A stretch of 64,000 bases of DNA from assembly GCF_022869785.1 (NCBI RefSeq), contig NZ_CP094997.1:2170001-2234000 (forward strand), given 5' to 3'. Positions within the stretch are counted from its first letter, which is position 1. Each line of letters opens with the position of its first letter. Under the pieces are notes generated by a model. The model did no database searches. It saw only the letters and a program-made list of their open reading frames with translations, and was not told the origin of the DNA. Positions 45,549-55,054 of the stretch are shown piece after piece. Both the position numbers and the translations under genes were made by a program. This DNA is from Dyadobacter chenwenxiniae. Its GTDB lineage: Bacteria > Bacteroidota > Bacteroidia > Cytophagales > Spirosomataceae.

Positions 45549-46298
45549 CTATCTCAAAACCAAGTCACTGATCGCAGAGAACTCCGTGTGCGGCGCCATG
45601 GCTCTGATGTTGCCTTTTTTATCCAGTAATATAAAATAAGGAGTTTCACTGATCTTGTAGCGCTGGTTAAAACCATACGATTCCGGAACGGGAACGAAAC
45701 CGCAATTCCGTTTCGGGATCGCATCCAGACATTCATCTTCGGTATTTAAAGTGGTGCCCAAGGAAACGATCTCAATTCCTTTTTTACGATTTTCCTCGAC
45801 AAAATCAGAGATCACTTTTGTGCTGGCAAGCGTATAAAGCGGTTTTTCAAATTTGACCCAAAACCCCAGCAAAACATATTTGCCACGCAATTTTTCCGAA
45901 TTATATTCCTTCCCGTCCAGCCCTTGCATTACAAAAGGAGGCAACGGCTCCCCTACTTCCGGCATCAGATCGGAATTTTGCATGACGGAACCATTATCCT
46001 GGATCAGAAGCTGGCTTTTCTTTACAATTTCAAAAGACGAAGCCTTACCAAATTTGTCAAAAATAGGCTGTGTTCTGTACAGTCCGGGATTTTTCCGAAG
46101 CATTTCGTCATAGACCGCATAACTGATCCGCTTGCCTGTAGAGCGGTCGAAAATGGGCGAATCCTTTGTCATGACGATCTTCTGGCTCACCTTTCCATTG
46201 TAGCGGGTTACTTTGGGCTCTTCCGGCTGAGCGTATGCGAAAGAGCAAATTGTCGCGAAAAAAATGGATAAAAAAATCTCAGTACGACCGAAATTCAT
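45549..46298 (-). CDS. exported thioredoxin-fold protein lacking CxxC
   Basis: 249 residues with signal peptide (TEIFLSIFFATICSFAYAQ). The region from about residue 115 has an AhpC/TSA-type redoxin pattern (GEPLPPFVMQGLDGKEYNSEKLRGKYVLLGFW ... FLEEN-like helix ... ETPYFILLDKKGNIRA, in pieces). At the position of the usual WCxxC it reads FWVKFEKP, so both active-site Cys are absent. Two other Cys lie later (DECLDAIPKRNCG). It is probably not a disulfide reductase. A binding or structural role is more likely. Confidence 0.75.
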   Translation of the reverse strand: MNFGRTEIFLSIFFATICSFAYAQPEEPKVTRYNGKVSQKIVMTKDSPIFDRSTGKRISYAVYDEMLRKNPGLYRTQPIFDKFGKASSFEIVKKSQLLIQDNGSVMQNSDLMPEVGEPLPPFVMQGLDGKEYNSEKLRGKYVLLGFWVKFEKPLYTLASTKVISDFVEENRKKGIEIVSLGTTLNTEDECLDAIPKRNCGFVPVPESYGFNQRYKISETPYFILLDKKGNIRAMAPHTEFSAISDLVLR

Positions 46299-46328
46299 CT
46301 GGAACGGTTTTATTATTTAAGATTCTGT

Positions 46329-46350
46329 TAGTATCAAAGTTTTGATACTA
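46329..46350. promoter_or_regulatory. perfect 22-bp palindrome between divergent genes
   Basis: TAGTATCAAA followed by GT and then TTTGATACTA: ten-base arms, all positions matching, in the 141-bp gap between the thioredoxin-fold gene and the radical-SAM gene. The symmetry and location indicate a binding site for a dimeric regulator. The TATCA...TGATA core is similar to sites of winged-helix (HxlR/MarR-like) regulators, but that is a guess. Confidence 0.6.
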
Positions 46351-46439
46351 TATTGCACTATCGTAACGCAAATATCGTTGTTATAACTGGTTAGTGCTTC
46401 ACAATATTTTAGTGCAGGACAACTTATTGAAAAAAATGT

Positions 46440-47696
46440 ATGTTCGAGAGGATTCGTGAGAAGTTGGAAATTTTGGCTGACGCTGCAAAGTATGACGTAT
46501 CTTGTTCATCCAGTGGCAGTAATAGAAAGAATGAAAATAAGGGTTTGGGAGATGCGGAGGGAACGGGAATTTGTCACACCTATACAGAGGACGGCCGTTG
46601 TGTTTCACTGCTAAAAATCCTGTTGACCAATCATTGCATCTACGACTGCGCATTTTGCGTTTCGCGCCGAAGCAATGATATCAAACGCGCAGCCTTTACG
46701 GTTGATGAAGTCGTTGAGCTGACGATGAATTTTTACCGCCGCAATTATATCGAAGGGCTTTTCCTGAGTTCGGGCATCTTCAAAAACGCCGATTACACGA
46801 TGGAGCGCCTTGTCAGGATCGTAAAAAAGTTGCGAAATGAACAGCGCTTTAACGGATACATTCACCTGAAAACAATCCCAGGTGCGAGCGAAGAATTGTT
46901 GAAAGAGGCGGGCCTCTATGCCGACCGGATGAGCATTAATCTGGAAATGCCTACCGAGACCGGCTTGAAGTTACTGGCCCCGGAAAAATCGCATGATGAT
47001 GTGAAAAAGCCGCTGCATTATATTCAGCAAACCATTACGCAATTTTCAAGCGAGAAAGCGCTTATCAAGGCGGTTCCGAAATTTGTTCCGGCCGGCCAGA
47101 GCACGCAAATGGTCATTGGTGCAACCCCGGAATCCGATAAGGAAATCATGCATATGGCCAATACTTTCTATAAGGATTTTTCACTCAAAAGGGTCTATTA
47201 TTCTGGCTACATTCCCATCAGCAATGATTCCCGATTGCCCGTTATAGGCTCACAACCGCCGTTAATCAGAGAAAATCGTTTGTATCAAACGGACTGGCTT
47301 ATGCGTTTTTACGGCTTTGACATTAAAGAGATCCTGAACGATGCCCATCCTAATCTGGACGTTGACGTTGATCCTAAATTAAGTTGGGCCCTCCGAAATC
47401 TTGAACATTTCCCCATTGATGTAAACACGGCTGATTATAAGATGATCATGCGTGTGCCTGGCATAGGCGTTGCTTCTGCGCTCAAAATTGTCCAGGCAAG
47501 AAAATTTGGCAGATTACATCAGGATCAATTAAAAAAAATCGGGATTTCGTTCAACAAGGCCAGGCATTTTATACGATATGCCGATAGTCCCATGCAGCTC
47601 AGGGATTATGAGGCGGGACACATCAAAGCGGTGATTTTGTCCGAAAGCAGCAGTAAATACACCAAGGTCCCCAAAAACCAGCTTTCTATCTTTTAA
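46440..47696 (+). CDS. putative DNA modification/repair radical SAM protein
   Basis: 418 residues. The radical-SAM [4Fe-4S] motif CxxxCxxC is present in NHCIYDCAFCVSRRS (after a Cys-containing N-terminal segment), followed by a TIM-barrel-like core (GLFLSSGIFKNADYTMERL, HLKTIPGASEELL). Near the C-terminus is a helix-hairpin-helix DNA-binding motif (IMRVPGIGVASALKIVQARKFG). The combination is the signature of a bacterial family seen with a small partner gene. That partner starts at the last base of this gene. The substrate is unknown, DNA being inferred from the HhH. Confidence 0.88.
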   Translation: MFERIREKLEILADAAKYDVSCSSSGSNRKNENKGLGDAEGTGICHTYTEDGRCVSLLKILLTNHCIYDCAFCVSRRSNDIKRAAFTVDEVVELTMNFYRRNYIEGLFLSSGIFKNADYTMERLVRIVKKLRNEQRFNGYIHLKTIPGASEELLKEAGLYADRMSINLEMPTETGLKLLAPEKSHDDVKKPLHYIQQTITQFSSEKALIKAVPKFVPAGQSTQMVIGATPESDKEIMHMANTFYKDFSLKRVYYSGYIPISNDSRLPVIGSQPPLIRENRLYQTDWLMRFYGFDIKEILNDAHPNLDVDVDPKLSWALRNLEHFPIDVNTADYKMIMRVPGIGVASALKIVQARKFGRLHQDQLKKIGISFNKARHFIRYADSPMQLRDYEAGHIKAVILSESSSKYTKVPKNQLSIF

Positions 47697-48466
47697 TGGA
47701 AATATTTGTGTTTGACGGGAGTCTGGAGGGTTTGCTGACTGCTGTTTTTGATTGTTATCAGAAGAAGTCTGAGGATGTAAAAATCGTCAGCAAGGTGCAT
47801 TATGTCCCTGATGTCTTCAAAGAAGCATTTCAGGTCGTAAGCGATGACGCCAAAGCGAATCGGGTATGGAAAGGTTTGGCCAAAAAGCTGGACAGCAATT
47901 GGATGAAGTCGATTTACAAAACCTACCTTTCCGAGCAACCTGCGGCTTTTCAGGATCTGTTCGGATTTATACGGTACATCATTGATAATCCGCCGGGAGC
48001 GGAAGCTAATTTTGGGAATCGCTATGTGCTAGAAATTTCTCAGATGAGCCACAAAGTGCATCGTGAAAAGCACCGGATGGAGGCATTTATACGTTTTCAG
48101 AAAACCGCAGATGAGATTTTCTACGCACACATTGAGCCGGATTTCAATGTCCTGCCATTACTCATTGATCATTTTAAAAATCGCTATGCCGACCAAAAAT
48201 GGATTATCTACGATTTGAAGAGAAAGTATGGGTTGTATTATGATTTGCAAAAAGTAGAGGAAATCACTTTTGACTTCACCGCTGAGATGTCTCCCGCACT
48301 CAATGCGCTTCCCGTAAACGTCCTGGATCCGAAAGAAGAATTGTACGCTTTGCTTTGGAAAGATTACTTCCGGAGCGTCAATATTCCGGCACGAAAAAAC
48401 ATGAAGCTCCACATTCGCCACGTGCCCAAGCGTTATTGGAAATATCTTTCCGAAAAGCAATCATGA
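47696..48466 (+). CDS. partner of the radical SAM DNA protein (DUF4130 type)
   Basis: 256 residues starting MEIFVFDGSLEGLLTAVFDC, the typical start of this DUF4130 family, and ending with IRHVPKRYWKYLSEKQ. The overlap of one base with the radical SAM gene (stop/start TAATG) shows translational coupling. Members occur almost always beside this radical SAM protein, and many are annotated as DNA metabolism proteins. No catalytic motif is known to me. Confidence 0.85.
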   Translation: MEIFVFDGSLEGLLTAVFDCYQKKSEDVKIVSKVHYVPDVFKEAFQVVSDDAKANRVWKGLAKKLDSNWMKSIYKTYLSEQPAAFQDLFGFIRYIIDNPPGAEANFGNRYVLEISQMSHKVHREKHRMEAFIRFQKTADEIFYAHIEPDFNVLPLLIDHFKNRYADQKWIIYDLKRKYGLYYDLQKVEEITFDFTAEMSPALNALPVNVLDPKEELYALLWKDYFRSVNIPARKNMKLHIRHVPKRYWKYLSEKQS

Positions 48467-48619
48467 ACGGTCAAAATAGGCAGGATGTACTGGGCCGGAA
48501 TACATATTTTATGCTACCTTAACCTATTCTACACAATTAGCTAAAATACTTCTATAACATGTTCACTTTGAGCGAATTTTGATAATTCTTCGGTAGGTTT
48601 CAGTTATTATACGGTAAGG

Positions 48620-48646
48620 TTGTGGCGTATAAATATATTAAGTTTG
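48620..48646 (+). promoter_or_regulatory. candidate promoter of the CotH gene
   Basis: TTG (48620-48622), 16-bp spacer, TAAGTTTG (48639-48646), an exact TAnnTTTG. The ATG is about 53 bp downstream. Confidence 0.5.
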
Positions 48647-48698
48647 AAATGCACTCTCCGGATATTGGGTAGTGTTTGTCACACTTAAATTCTACGTC

Positions 48699-51600
48699 AT
48701 GAGAAACCTCCTTTACCTGACAATTCTTTGGCTGCAATGTTTATGCGCCCAAGCTCAAATCCCCGCCGACAATTACCGATTCTATGTTGATGAGGGGCGC
48801 AAGATGATCGTTTGCAATCAGCTTCCAATTCCCTCGCAAATTACCGGCTCACCCATCCAAATGCAGTTTGGCTCAAAGGTTTTCACCTTCGCCGGAAACG
48901 TCACGACCCTCTCATACGGGGTTAAATACCTGATCACCAATGACGGGCAGCAATACTCCTTATATTTTACCCAGCTGCCGCTGGTAAATCTGGAAGTGCC
49001 TGATCCGTCCCAAATCAACCTGGAAGAGGAGATTCCTGGCGGAATATCAATCGCAGAGCCGACAACAAGTCCGCTTGTATCCAACATGGCGATACGTATT
49101 CGGGGTAACAGTTCATCGTTCTTCCCGAAGAAAAATTATCGGGTGCAGTTCAAAGATGCGCAAGGCAAAAACAAGGATCAATCCATCCTGGGTTTGAGAA
49201 GCGATAAGCGCTGGCTGTTTTTCGGGATGTGGAACGAGGAATTGAGATCCACAAATAATGTTTCCCATAACCTCTGGATTGATATGCACAAGCTGTATTA
49301 CGCCGCGTCCGAACCCTCCGCAGTCTCTTCCATCCGTACTAAATATGTGGAGGTTTTTATGAACAAGTCATATAAAGGAGTTTATATGATTGGTGAAGAT
49401 ATGGACCGTAAGCAGTTGCAGCTGAAAAAGAATGATGGTGACGTAACGAGAGGTGAATTGTTCAAGGCGGACGACTGGTCGCTTTCAGCAGCCTGGGAAG
49501 GAATTGGTGTGGCTAAGCCCGCGCCGGGGGCCGAAGATTGGCAGAGCTGGGAACTGGAATATCCGGATTACAGCGATTGGAATAATCATCACAACCTTTT
49601 AAAAGCAGTTATTGAGTCATCAGATGCTGACTTTAAGGCGAATATCTGGAACCTGTTTAAGCAGGAAAATGTGATCGACTATTTTATATTTTTAAACCTG
49701 CTGTCGGTCGAGGATAATATGGAGAAGAACTACTTCATCGGCCGATACGATCAGGGACAGCCCTGGTTTTTCGTGCCGTGGGACCTTGATGGAGCCTGGG
49801 GGTATTTCCCGGACGGGGTTCGAAGCAACAAAACGCAGGGCGACAGGCAAAACGGATTATTCAAAAAACTCTTTCGCACCAATCCTGACGGTTTCAAAAA
49901 TAAACTCGCAACACGTTACTTTCAGCTCAGACAAAATTTACTGGCAGAAGCAAACCTCAAAAACCGCTTCCAGACGAATTATAATTTACTGAATTCCAAT
50001 CTTATCTACGAGCGTGATGCTGCGGTTTCACAAGACAATTATGGCGGTGCCAACCGGTCAGGCGGACTGGCATATGTGAACAATTACATTACACAGCGTT
50101 TGGCCTGGCTGGACACTTATTTCTGCCCCATGATGGATGGTGGCTGCAATGGCCAGTCATCCTGCGCATTTGACATTACCGCAACTGCTTCCAACACCAG
50201 CCCGGCTTGCTCAGCAAATGTAACCTTATCATCAGGCTGCACAGGAGCCGATTGCGCAGGCGTCATTTACACATGGAGCGGCAATGGCATCAATCAAACC
50301 GGAAGCTCAATCAATATTACTGCACCTGGTGCGAACGGTTCTTACACGTACACCGTAAAAGCTTCCAAAAGCGGATGCGCAGATAAAACAGCAACGGTAA
50401 CCCTGAACATTACCAATTGCAATCCACCCGTTGGCAATGATCCTTTCAGCGCATGTTTTGAAGCTGAAAATCAAAGCGGGAACGGTGCTATAACCGGCGA
50501 CCCGAATGCTTCCAATGGCAGCACCAGAGGTGAGAAAGACAATTACAATCACTATGTCGATTATGCCGTCAATGGCGTAAAAGTCACTGGAACGCATCAG
50601 GTGAAGGTTCGGTACTATGCCAATGGCGCTGCACAGGCGAGCTTTTCTGTCAATGGAAGTGTGGTGTTGCCATCCGCCAATTTCCCTCCAACTTATTCCT
50701 GGAACATTGTCTGGCGTGAGGAAACATTCAATGTAACGCTGAACCAGGGCAACAACACGCTCAGGATCCAGGGACTGTCCGGATACAGCATCCGCCAGGA
50801 CAAAATATGCGTGACAGGCCCGGGAGGTCAGAATCCGCAGGAGCCGACCTGTAATTTCAACATTGCACCGAGTGCTAATAAAGCAACATATGCACCGCAG
50901 GAGCAGATCAGTTTTAATGCCAATTGCACAGGCGGGGATTGCGGAAGTGTTACGTATGCCTGGACGGGCAATGGAGCCAACGCCTCCGGTTCTACGGCCA
51001 ATATCAATGCGCCATCTGCGCCCGGAAGTTACACTTACACGCTTACCGCTACTAAAAACGGCTGCGCGAATAAGACAGTGAATGTGATTATCCAGGTGGC
51101 AAACTCACAACCAAGTTGCGCATTTGACATTACCGCCACTGCTTCCAACACCAGCCCGGCTTGCTCTGCGAATGTCACATTATCATCCGGCTGCACAGGA
51201 GCGGATTGCGCAGGCGTCATCTACACATGGACCGGCAATGGCATCAACCAAACCGGAAGCTCAATCAACATTACTGCACCCGGTGCCAATGGTTCCTACA
51301 CTTACACCGTAAAAGCTTCCAAAAGCGGGTGCGCGGATAAAACAGCAACGGTAACCCTGAACATTACCAACTGCAATCCTCCCGTTGGCAATGATCCTTT
51401 CAGCGCATGTCTGGAAGCTGAAAGTCAAAGCGGAAACGGTGCTATAACCGGCGACCCGAATGCTTCCAATGGCAGCACGAGAGGTGAGAAAGACAATTAC
51501 AACCACTATGTCGATTATGCCGTCAATGGCGTAAAAGCCACTGGAACGCATCAGGTGAAGGTTCGGTATTATGCCAATGGCGCTGCACAGGCGAGCTTTT

Positions 51601-53036
51601 CTGTCAATGGAAATGTGGTGTTACCATCCGCCAATTTCCCTCCAACTTATTCCTGGAACATTGTCTGGCGTGAGGAAACATTTAATGTCACGCTGAACCA
51701 GGGCAACAACACGCTCAGGATCCAGGGACTGCCCGGATACAGCATCCGCCAGGACAAAATATGCGTGACAGGTCCGGGAGGTCAGAATCCGCAGGAGCCG
51801 ACCTGTAATTTCAACATTGCACCGAGTGCTAATAAAGCAACATATGCACCGCAGGAGCAGATCAGTTTTAATGCCAACTGCACAGGCGGGGATTGCGGAA
51901 GTGTTGCGTATGCCTGGACGGGCAATGGCGCCAACGCCTCCGGCTCTACGGCCAATATTAATGCGCCATCTGCGCCCGGAAGTTACACTTACACGCTTAC
52001 CGCTACCAAAAACGGCTGTGCGAATAAGACAGTGAATGTGACTATCCAGGTGTCAAACTCACAACCAAGTTGCGCATTTGACATTACCGCAACTGCTTCC
52101 AACAACAGCCCGGCTTGTTCAGCAAATGTAACCTTATCGTCCGGCTGCACAGGAGCCGATTGCGCAGGCGTCATTTACACATGGACTGGCAATGGCATCA
52201 ACCAAACCGGAAGCTCAATCAACATTACTGCACCCGGTGCGAACGGTTCTTACACTTACACCGTAAAGGCTTCCAAAAGCGGATGCGTGGATAAAACAGC
52301 AACGGTAACCCTGAACATTACCAATTGCAATCCACCCGTTGGCGGCAATTTCAGTCTCTGTCTTGAATCTGAAAGTCAGAGTGGTAATGGTGCGATAACG
52401 GGCGACCCGAATGCATCCAATGGCAGCACAAGAGGCGCGAAAGAGGATTACAATCACTACGTAGACTATGCGGTCAATGGGGTACCAAATGCCGGGGTTT
52501 ACCAACTGAAATTGCGTTATTCCGCGAGTTCGAACCCGAACATTGCTATCTCGGTGAATGGGAATACAGCAATTGCCTTGGTTAATGTGACTGCCACATA
52601 CACCTGGAACATTGTGTTCCGTGAGGAAGTCTTCAATGTAACGCTTGCCGCTGGTAACAACACTGTCCGCATTCAGGGATTGAGTGGTCCAAGTATCAGG
52701 CAGGATAAGCTTTGCGTGTCGGGCACCGGGTCAAATAACGCCAGAATGGGTGCACCTGAAAAATTATTCGGGCCAGCGGCGCCGGACGAAAGCCTGAAAG
52801 TCTTCCCGAATCCATCGCCGGGTGAATTCAATGCGAAGTTCAGCTTATCCGATGGCAACGAAGGAACCATTACGGTGACGGACATTCGCGGCAGGGTTTG
52901 GCATACTTCAAAAGTGAAAGGAAACGGCGCGCACGATGAGCAGATCAAGCTTCCGAATGTTCCGTCCGGCATTTATTTAATACAGATCAAAAATGGCAAA
53001 ACCACGGAGGTTAAAAAGCTGTTGATAGGGCAATAG
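48699..53036 (+). CDS. secreted CotH-type protein with tandem Ig-like/CBM modules
   Basis: 1445 residues from ATG 48699 (MRNLLYLTILWLQCLCAQAQ, a signal peptide); the frame opens at a GTG 27 bp earlier, which is less likely. The N-terminal ~480 residues are a CotH kinase-like domain (RIRGNSSSFFPKKNYRVQFK, GVYMIGEDMDRKQL, VPWDLDGAWGYFPD). Two 318-residue units and a third partial one follow: Ig/PKD-like (VTLSSGCTGADCAGVIYTW) plus a CBM6/35-like module (FSACFEAENQSGNGAI ... NNTLRIQGLSGYSIRQDKI). The last ~80 residues are a type IX sorting domain (SLKVFPNPSPGEFNAKF). It is probably a surface or released protein acting on spore-coat-like or polysaccharide substrates; the kinase activity is unproven. 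Confidence 0.85.
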   Translation: MRNLLYLTILWLQCLCAQAQIPADNYRFYVDEGRKMIVCNQLPIPSQITGSPIQMQFGSKVFTFAGNVTTLSYGVKYLITNDGQQYSLYFTQLPLVNLEVPDPSQINLEEEIPGGISIAEPTTSPLVSNMAIRIRGNSSSFFPKKNYRVQFKDAQGKNKDQSILGLRSDKRWLFFGMWNEELRSTNNVSHNLWIDMHKLYYAASEPSAVSSIRTKYVEVFMNKSYKGVYMIGEDMDRKQLQLKKNDGDVTRGELFKADDWSLSAAWEGIGVAKPAPGAEDWQSWELEYPDYSDWNNHHNLLKAVIESSDADFKANIWNLFKQENVIDYFIFLNLLSVEDNMEKNYFIGRYDQGQPWFFVPWDLDGAWGYFPDGVRSNKTQGDRQNGLFKKLFRTNPDGFKNKLATRYFQLRQNLLAEANLKNRFQTNYNLLNSNLIYERDAAVSQDNYGGANRSGGLAYVNNYITQRLAWLDTYFCPMMDGGCNGQSSCAFDITATASNTSPACSANVTLSSGCTGADCAGVIYTWSGNGINQTGSSINITAPGANGSYTYTVKASKSGCADKTATVTLNITNCNPPVGNDPFSACFEAENQSGNGAITGDPNASNGSTRGEKDNYNHYVDYAVNGVKVTGTHQVKVRYYANGAAQASFSVNGSVVLPSANFPPTYSWNIVWREETFNVTLNQGNNTLRIQGLSGYSIRQDKICVTGPGGQNPQEPTCNFNIAPSANKATYAPQEQISFNANCTGGDCGSVTYAWTGNGANASGSTANINAPSAPGSYTYTLTATKNGCANKTVNVIIQVANSQPSCAFDITATASNTSPACSANVTLSSGCTGADCAGVIYTWTGNGINQTGSSINITAPGANGSYTYTVKASKSGCADKTATVTLNITNCNPPVGNDPFSACLEAESQSGNGAITGDPNASNGSTRGEKDNYNHYVDYAVNGVKATGTHQVKVRYYANGAAQASFSVNGNVVLPSANFPPTYSWNIVWREETFNVTLNQGNNTLRIQGLPGYSIRQDKICVTGPGGQNPQEPTCNFNIAPSANKATYAPQEQISFNANCTGGDCGSVAYAWTGNGANASGSTANINAPSAPGSYTYTLTATKNGCANKTVNVTIQVSNSQPSCAFDITATASNNSPACSANVTLSSGCTGADCAGVIYTWTGNGINQTGSSINITAPGANGSYTYTVKASKSGCVDKTATVTLNITNCNPPVGGNFSLCLESESQSGNGAITGDPNASNGSTRGAKEDYNHYVDYAVNGVPNAGVYQLKLRYSASSNPNIAISVNGNTAIALVNVTATYTWNIVFREEVFNVTLAAGNNTVRIQGLSGPSIRQDKLCVSGTGSNNARMGAPEKLFGPAAPDESLKVFPNPSPGEFNAKFSLSDGNEGTITVTDIRGRVWHTSKVKGNGAHDEQIKLPNVPSGIYLIQIKNGKTTEVKKLLIGQ
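50163..52370. repeat. 954-bp tandem repeats within the CotH gene
   Basis: Copy 1 at 50163-51116, copy 2 at 51117-52070 and a partial copy 3 from 52071, with an exact 954-bp period (for example TGCGCATTTGACATTACC recurs at 50163, 51117 and 52071). Differences are mostly at synonymous positions. Copy 3 diverges after about 52350, where the CBM-like module is a more distant relative. Confidence 0.9.
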
Positions 53037-53040
53037 TTGA

Positions 53041-53095
53041 GAATGATAAAGCAGCCAAGCCGGAGCAATGCCCCGGCTTGGCTGCTTTATCATTC
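53041..53095. terminator. bidirectional terminator hairpin
   Basis: A perfect 23-bp stem (53041-53063 with 53073-53095, first bases GAATGATAAAGC) and a 9-nt loop AGCAATGCC lie exactly between the stops of the convergent CotH and M61 genes. The A/T-rich outer stem gives a terminator on both strands. Confidence 0.85.
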
Positions 53096-53100
53096 ATGTA

Positions 53101-54918
53101 TCATTTGATTTTACTGCCCAGCCAATCTTTACGAAATTTCTTCATTTCCTCCGTCACAGGCAAGTCTGCACTTTCATTCATTTTGACAATCCATTTCGGA
53201 TTTTCTTTCAGGATTAGCATCCCCATTTTTGTCTCCTCGCGGTGGCGATATTCAATAGGAATGTGCTCGCCCGGCTTATGCGCATTCAAAATAGCATTCA
53301 ACTCGGCCTGTGTCGCCACAGATTTTCCATCCAATTTCAGTATTTGGTCGTCAATGTCCAATCCGGCAACATACAATGGTGAATCTATAATGGTGTTGGC
53401 TAGAATGGTAAGTTCCGTTCCTTCCTTATATTTAACATCTCCAATCCATGCTTTGCCTTCAAACTGTTTTTTCAATGTCAATCCGGCCATTTGCAGTAAA
53501 GGAGCATAGTCGAACGATTCGTGACCATTCACATATTTGGCAAAAAACCCTTCTGCAAAAGCTTGATCTTTACTGTAAGCAACCAGCACATTCTGCAAAT
53601 CGCCCACCTGATAAGGCACTTCCGGCTCCCCGTGTTTCTGCCAGACAGCCTGCATATAGCCGTCTAATGTTAATCCTCGTGCACGCAATTGCAGATCGAG
53701 CGCAAGTGCAATGGACGCGCCATAGGGATAGTACGAGGTGTAAATGTTAGGATAATTGGTCTTATCGATCGAAACGCCGGCGTCCACAAAAACAGCGTTG
53801 CAACTAGCCTGAACAGGGGAAATCCTTTTTGCACCGGTTGTATTTTCCTTTGTATTTATCAAGAAACTTAATGTCTGACAATAATCTTCCGGTGACTCAA
53901 AACCTGCGCGTGCCAAAATCAACTCGCCGTAATATTGCGTGAATCCCTCGGCAAACCAAAGCTCAAAGCTCATATTGCTTTTCTCGAAATTGAACGGTTC
54001 AAGCGTTTTAGGACGGATGCGCTCTACATTCCAGGCATGGAAAAATTCATGGGAGAAAACGCCTAACAGATTGCTGGACCCATCAAACGCCACAGGAATC
54101 GAGATCATTGTGCTGTTACGGTGCTCCATGCCATCGCCTTTTACATAGGGATTAATGCTGGCCAGAAAAGTATATTGACCAAAATCAAATGCCGGAAATG
54201 CTCCAAAAACTATCTGGCTTTCCTGCGTTACCCGCTTCACTTTTGCGGCAAAATCGTCTGCCAGCGATTCGCTTCCGGTTACTTCAAGCGCAAGCCTAAA
54301 TTTAGCAGGCTTCTTGTCCGGATTGTTCAATGTCCACTCCTTGATGGCCAACTTGCCGATTTTAATTGGCGAGTCCATAAAATATTGCAGATCCGACGCG
54401 CTGAATGTATTGGGCTGTGGGCCGGGTTTAAGCTGGGTTGCAATGGTCCAGCTGCCGTCCTTCGGCACATCGAATTTTACTTCTATTGGCGTATTTTGTA
54501 ATTCCTTTACCCACATAAAAGTTGCCGGAGCATTCAAATGGACGCTGTTTTGATCCAAACCCGCATAAGTTCCATCGGCATGGTTAGCGTAAAGCGTGTA
54601 TTGCATTTTTACAAAACCGTTTAACCCCGTCACTTTATAAACGTCGCCGTCCACACGCTCCACCGCAACCTCCCGGCCCGCCTTGTCAAATGCCTTTACA
54701 TCATAAACGTTCTTTCCATACTCGTGCGTGGCATAGCGGCCGGGGGAAGAGCGGCTCATGCGGAACGTCAGCTCCTTCTGCGGCGCGTCGCTTACAATTA
54801 CAGCTATATTGGCTTCGTGGTGGACAAGATTCGGAAACGATACTTCATAATTGATCTTTTGTGCAAAGGCGTATCCAGCAAATAGCTGAAAAGCGGATAG
54901 GTAAAAAAGTTTTTTCAT
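53101..54918 (-). CDS. M61 family peptidase with PDZ domain
   Basis: 605 residues with signal peptide MKKLFYLSAFQLFAGYAFAQ. The N-terminal beta-rich domain precedes the gluzincin catalytic domain with HEFFH (His290, Glu291, His294) in GVFSHEFFHAWNVERIRP; the later Glu ligand lies in LWFAEGFTQYYGEL. A PDZ domain occupies about 510-590 (LTILANTIIDSPLYVAGLDIDDQILKLDGKSV in part). M61 enzymes (glycyl aminopeptidase type) act in the periplasm or outside. It is monocistronic between a terminator and the divergent DUF1080 gene. Confidence 0.9.
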   Translation of the reverse strand: MKKLFYLSAFQLFAGYAFAQKINYEVSFPNLVHHEANIAVIVSDAPQKELTFRMSRSSPGRYATHEYGKNVYDVKAFDKAGREVAVERVDGDVYKVTGLNGFVKMQYTLYANHADGTYAGLDQNSVHLNAPATFMWVKELQNTPIEVKFDVPKDGSWTIATQLKPGPQPNTFSASDLQYFMDSPIKIGKLAIKEWTLNNPDKKPAKFRLALEVTGSESLADDFAAKVKRVTQESQIVFGAFPAFDFGQYTFLASINPYVKGDGMEHRNSTMISIPVAFDGSSNLLGVFSHEFFHAWNVERIRPKTLEPFNFEKSNMSFELWFAEGFTQYYGELILARAGFESPEDYCQTLSFLINTKENTTGAKRISPVQASCNAVFVDAGVSIDKTNYPNIYTSYYPYGASIALALDLQLRARGLTLDGYMQAVWQKHGEPEVPYQVGDLQNVLVAYSKDQAFAEGFFAKYVNGHESFDYAPLLQMAGLTLKKQFEGKAWIGDVKYKEGTELTILANTIIDSPLYVAGLDIDDQILKLDGKSVATQAELNAILNAHKPGEHIPIEYRHREETKMGMLILKENPKWIVKMNESADLPVTEEMKKFRKDWLGSKIK

Positions 54919-55054
54919 AGCATCGATGATTCGGAATGGAAGCGGTCAATTTAATCTTAATCTCCTACATTTAATATGGGTGTGATTGCACTCAGCAGAT
55001 AAATGCTTAATTTTTCCGTTCTAAACAATACTTAAACCTGAAATAACCTTATTG

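Noticed and set aside
50307..52505. Short minus-strand frames that recur at 954-bp intervals
   Set aside because: They are antisense copies of the CotH repeats and not separate genes.
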